Positions 60,684-64,000 of a stretch of DNA of 64,000 nt are shown here, one piece after another. The DNA comes from Tetradesmus obliquus (lineage: Eukaryota > Chlorophyta > Chlorophyceae > Sphaeropleales > Scenedesmaceae), in contig CP126198.1 of NCBI GenBank assembly GCA_030272155.1, positions 1,798,001 to 1,862,000 on the forward strand, in the 5' to 3' direction. A model generated the notes under the pieces. The model worked only from the letters and a program-made list of their open reading frames with translations, ran no database searches and was not told the DNA's origin. The first letter of the stretch is position 1; the number at the start of each line of letters is the position of its first letter. A program made the position numbers and the translations under genes.

Positions 60684-62314
60684 CGCGGCTGAGGGTGGAG
60701 GCGCGGCTCGACTGCTTTGCTGCCAGCAAGCAGTGCTTTGTTGTCCAAATCGGCAAGAGTTGCCGCTTGTGCTTTGAATGCTATGACATGTGTTGTACTT
60801 TGTAGTTGGGGTGCTGTTTTGCTGAGAGAGGGTGATTCAAAGCAGCACGGCCACATGAACATCTACTGTGCCATCGTTGGCTGGAGCTTGTTGATTGGCT
60901 GGACTCAAAACGTGCTGGCTGGTGTGCGCCCATGGTGTCCCTTCCAGCAAATCCAGCAAGAGACGGTGTAACGCTCCCGAGTGTCACCCTGTTGATGAGG
61001 CTGTGATGCATTCAATCAAGGTGTAGCATATGACAGGTTGCATGTGCACCAGCAACCCCACTGGGGTTGTTCATAGCATGAGTGAACAGCAGACCGCCAG
61101 AGCTGTAAATTGACGAATTCAAGACCGTCTGTAAAATGATGAATTATAGAACGGTGGCACTGCCAGAGCTGTGGAACTGGGCCATCATCGGCGAAGTACT
61201 TAAAAGCAAGACAGTACGTGCTGTCACTGACATGCTTACCACCCAGGTGTTACCAAAAATGCATCTCAGCCCTTCAACTGCCAGCCTGTCCAGCATGTAA
61301 AACGACGAATTTATACGGCTCCAGGATCCAGAATACCGTGGTAAGTGCATAGCAGCGCACCTTCAAGCATGTATCCATTGCATGCTGGCCTGCACTGCTG
61401 CAGTAGTAGCGCATGCGTGGATCCTGTGCAAGTTCGTAAACGTTTACACCTGCGATTGCCCAACAATCAGCATACATACATTCATACATACACAGTGCAG
61501 TCACAGCAACCACGCTGATGGCATTGCAGTATACAGGAGCAGAGGGTACAGGGAGCGTTGCTTCGCAACTGTCACCAACCTCCAAGGCATTGCAACTGTC
61601 ACCACCTTCAGACGCAATCAATGTCAAATGTCATGTCTGGTAAGGTACGCATGTAAAAGTACGAAAGCAGTAACGGCACTTGTAGACAGGTGCTTTCAAC
61701 CTCAATGCACCTGATGGTCAGGTGCATTATGCATAATGCATGCGCAGCCAACAGCATGCCGCACTGCACTGCTAGTATAGACCAGCTAGCAGGCTTTCTG
61801 TGATTCATGCTGGCAATGAACGCAGCAATGGCGTACAGTGATTAGAGTAAGTGTTGCAAAGGTCAACACCAGTCATCAGTTATGCATTGCACAGTGTAAT
61901 GTGTGCCAGTCATAGTCAAGCAGCAGCCAGCCTTTTCCCTCCACCGTCCTAGATTGCTGCGTCAACAACAAATGCAGCAAAAACGTGCCCAGCAGATGCA
62001 GCATCCACGCAACCAGCCACAAAGGATGCGTTCATGACACCATTAGTCTGTCAAAGCGTCACATGGTCAACACAAGGGATGCTGCCGCACCTCCTCCTGC
62101 AGCAATTCCCCACACGCAGTCAAACAATGAATACCATCAGCCAAACTCTGCACACAGTAGTCTCACCCTCCCAATGTTTACAACACCAACACCATGTGTG
62201 CATCATGCAATCTGCTCACCCAATGTTTACAACACCAACACCATGTGTGCATTATGCATTTCATATTGTGTCAGCTCAGCTGCCCTTCCTCCTGAGCAGC
62301 AATGCCCTCACGCA
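60684..62314. other. Convergent intergenic region, BTB to histone H1
   Basis: 3' flanks of both genes. A 49-bp unit is repeated at 62172-62268 and carries two minus-strand TGTAA motifs. Short ACAT repeats occur at 61470-61495. No gene is seen. Confidence 0.5.
62227..62231 (-). terminator. Candidate TGTAA polyadenylation signal of histone H1
   Basis: TGTAA about 85 nt past the H1 stop. A second lies at 62178-62182 because the motif sits in a 49-bp direct repeat. A polyadenylated H1 mRNA fits plant and algal H1 genes. Confidence 0.4.
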
Positions 62315-62367
62315 TTACGCCTTGACCTTGGCATCAGCCTTCTTTGCGCGCTTGGCCGGGTGCTGCA

Positions 62368-62458
<91 letters not shown>

Positions 62459-62737
62459 GCAGCAGCAGTCAGGCCACCATAACCATGGCATGCTGCTGCT
62501 GAATCCAGCTCATCACCATCCAAACGCATACCCAGATGCACACACAAAGTCGCTGCAGGGCTGCTAACCAGTGATGCACCGCAGCATCAGCAATGGCAGA
62601 GGCACTGAGGAGCAGGAGCTGTTTTCCTGTAGCTGGCAGCCTACCTTGGCCTTGGCTGGTGCCTTCTCCTTCTTCTTTGCAGGCGCCTTGGCCTTCATGG
62701 GCTCCTCCACCTTCATCTCAGCCTGCAGCGAGCCAAA

Positions 62738-62772
<35 letters not shown>

Positions 62773-63723
62773 GAGCAGCAACATATAAGAAACTCCTTCT
62801 TGCAAGAGTTCACATGGCAAGCAGCAGCACAGACACTTGGTGTGTATTGGTCCATACAGCTACATGTCAGCGGTAGTGCAGCTGCATAGGGCCTCCGAGT
62901 CATTAACACTGAATCAGGCCCACCTTGGGCTTGCGGGGCCCCTTCTTGCGTGCCTGCTTCTCCTGCAGGGCCTTGCTCATCTTGAACATGCCGGGGTGGC
63001 CAGGCACGTGCGCCAGCTCATGCTTGTCGGCCATCATCTTCACAGCAGCAGACAGCCGCTTCTCCCAGTGGGCCGGCAGGTCCTGCAGGAAATAAACGGT
63101 ATGGCGGAGTGGGGTGGGGTGGGGAAGGGTGAAAGAGTTGCAGGCATCGACACCCCTAGGAGTGCAGGGGTTCAGGAGTGCAGTATTGCACCCCTGTGAC
63201 AGCAAGGCAGGCTGGCAAGTGGTAGGCTCTGACGTGGCAGGTCCACCGCGCGGCGTCCTAAAGACACAGCAATGGCGCATTTGAAGTTTTATGATAGCAT
63301 GAGTCAGTTTGTGCGATTGCCGTATATGCTTGCATGTGCATCGCGTGTCGAGCTTGACCTGGTGCCATCTGGTGGAAAAGCGATCCGCAAAGTGCAAAGC
63401 AAGAACAGCGCACCAGTTATAAAGAAGCGCAAGCCAATCGACAGCCACTATGTGACCGTCAACGGTCTTTTGCGTGATTTGCAATTGCATTCTCCGGAAC
63501 AGGTGGAACGCTTTCGTCTTGAATAAAGCCGTGAAGCAGCTGTAAGCCTTATAAAACTATAGTTCAAACTAAATTGTCTGTAACTCACGTGATGCTTGGC
63601 CTCAACGGCGTGCTTGATGGCACCCAGGCCGTGCCCATGCACATGACCCTCCTCCTTGTCCTTCAGCGACACGAGGGCCTCAACCACCATGTCGGGATAG
63701 CTATGCATTCGCTTCTTGTCCAT
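62315..63723 (-). CDS. Linker histone H1
   Basis: Four exons (63723-63589, 63082-62924, 62722-62645, 62362-62315) give 139 residues with all phases consistent. The globular H15 winged-helix domain spans about residues 7-85: SYPDMVVEALVSLKDKEEG, GAIKHAVEAKHHDLPAHW, KRLSAAVKMMADKHELAHV and PGMFKMSKALQEKQARKK. The tail is short and Lys/Ala/Pro-rich (AEMKVEEPMKAKAPAKKKEK, then HPAKRAKKADAKVKA), as expected for DNA-binding linker histones, though the tail is much shorter than in land plants. There is no N-terminal tail to speak of; the domain starts almost at the ATG. Intron 3 ends in a long sense-strand (CTG)n. Intron 1 contains an antisense ORF. Confidence 0.94.
62369..62468 (-). repeat. (CTG)n (sense) before the H1 exon 4 acceptor
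   Basis: About 30 units on the transcript strand end in CTGCCTGCAG, the acceptor of the last H1 exon. It is the longest tract in the window. Confidence 0.92.
63272..63526 (+). CDS. Antisense ORF nested in histone H1 intron 1
   Basis: An 84-residue open frame beginning MAHLKFYDSMSQFVRLPYM and ending SPEQVERFRLE, with ATG in good context (AGCAATGG). Composition is balanced (Lys, Asp, Glu, Val, Phe) and unlike the Cys/Ser/Ala-rich chance frames common here; it lacks CAG repeats. No family is recognised. It could be a real nested gene or a fragment of one inserted into the intron. The lack of a homology search keeps confidence low. Confidence 0.4.
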   Translation: MAHLKFYDSMSQFVRLPYMLACASRVELDLVPSGGKAIRKVQSKNSAPVIKKRKPIDSHYVTVNGLLRDLQLHSPEQVERFRLE

Positions 63724-64000
63724 TTCGCGGTGCTCAGCAGGTGCAGTGGGTGACTGCAGTAACGAAGCTCTTCAGCTGGTTGCAGCGCGTGTGCGGTAAG
63801 TCGCTGAACGGTGGTGAAAAAAACAGTGAATTCTGCTGACAACAATGATCCCAGTGCACAGATGCCAGGAAGTATGGATCGCAAACGTTTGCTAACAATG
63901 CTGACTGGGACATTAGGGCCTAGAGCTGTAGCATTGTCAGTGCGTCCGAGTTTCGGCTGAACACTTCAAACCGCTGTTCTCTTTCAACACGCTGCTATTT
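63724..64000 (-). promoter_or_regulatory. Upstream region of histone H1
   Basis: 5' UTR and promoter side of H1, truncated by the window end. No histone-specific element is recognised. Confidence 0.4.

Noticed and set aside
1-64000. Search for reverse transcriptase, integrase, transposase, capsid genes or long terminal repeats
   Set aside because: No such motif or end-repeat pair was seen; the repeats found are local exon-derived duplications, microsatellites and one minisatellite.
1-64000. tRNA, rRNA or snRNA genes
   Set aside because: No cloverleaf or conserved rRNA/snRNA block was recognised by eye; a tRNAscan or Rfam run would be decisive.

Overview
The window looks like nuclear DNA of a green alga, most likely a core chlorophyte. 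The evidence is plant-type proteins (an AtPH1-like PH protein, a POD1/TAPT1 protein, plant-style LRRs), intron-rich genes with GTGAGT/CTGCAG junctions, candidate TGTAA polyadenylation signals, and very heavy CAG/CTG repeat content. The species cannot be named from the sequence. I rebuilt ten multi-exon genes by hand; for each, exon phases agree and the summed exon lengths are divisible by three. Layout: a TAPT1/POD1-family membrane protein (minus, 1498-8924) shares a roughly 0.5 kb divergent promoter region with a PH-domain protein (plus, 9438-11383). A PI-PLC-X-type phosphodiesterase follows (plus, 13051-17811). Across a poly(C) tract it converges on a secreted papain-LRR fusion protease (minus, 19432-23735). 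Then come PDCD5 (minus, 26167-27923), a very large Sfi1-like Trp-repeat protein (plus, 28428-37388), a secreted Cys-rich protein (plus, 38685-41202), an LRR protein with an F-box-like start (minus, 45152-51676), a coiled-coil/Ser-rich protein (plus, 54094-56803), a BTB-BACK protein (plus, 58743-60683) and linker histone H1 (minus, 62315-63723). The histone has an antisense 84-residue ORF nested in its first intron. These are unrelated housekeeping and accessory genes, not a pathway cluster. No RNA gene, CRISPR array, virus-like element or transposon was recognised. The standout property is structural. In five genes (TAPT1, PH1, PLC, PDCD5, LRR) the introns are filled with partial tandem copies of the exon edges beside them. 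Acceptor-side copies lie just before the true exon and donor-side copies just after it, usually with the splice site retained. This creates ladders of competing splice sites, and in TAPT1 it appears to have put a duplicated segment into the coding sequence. A second pattern is that several introns end in long (CTG)n directly before the CAG acceptor, in the place of a polypyrimidine tract, while the sense strand of exons carries CAG (Gln/Ala/Ser runs).
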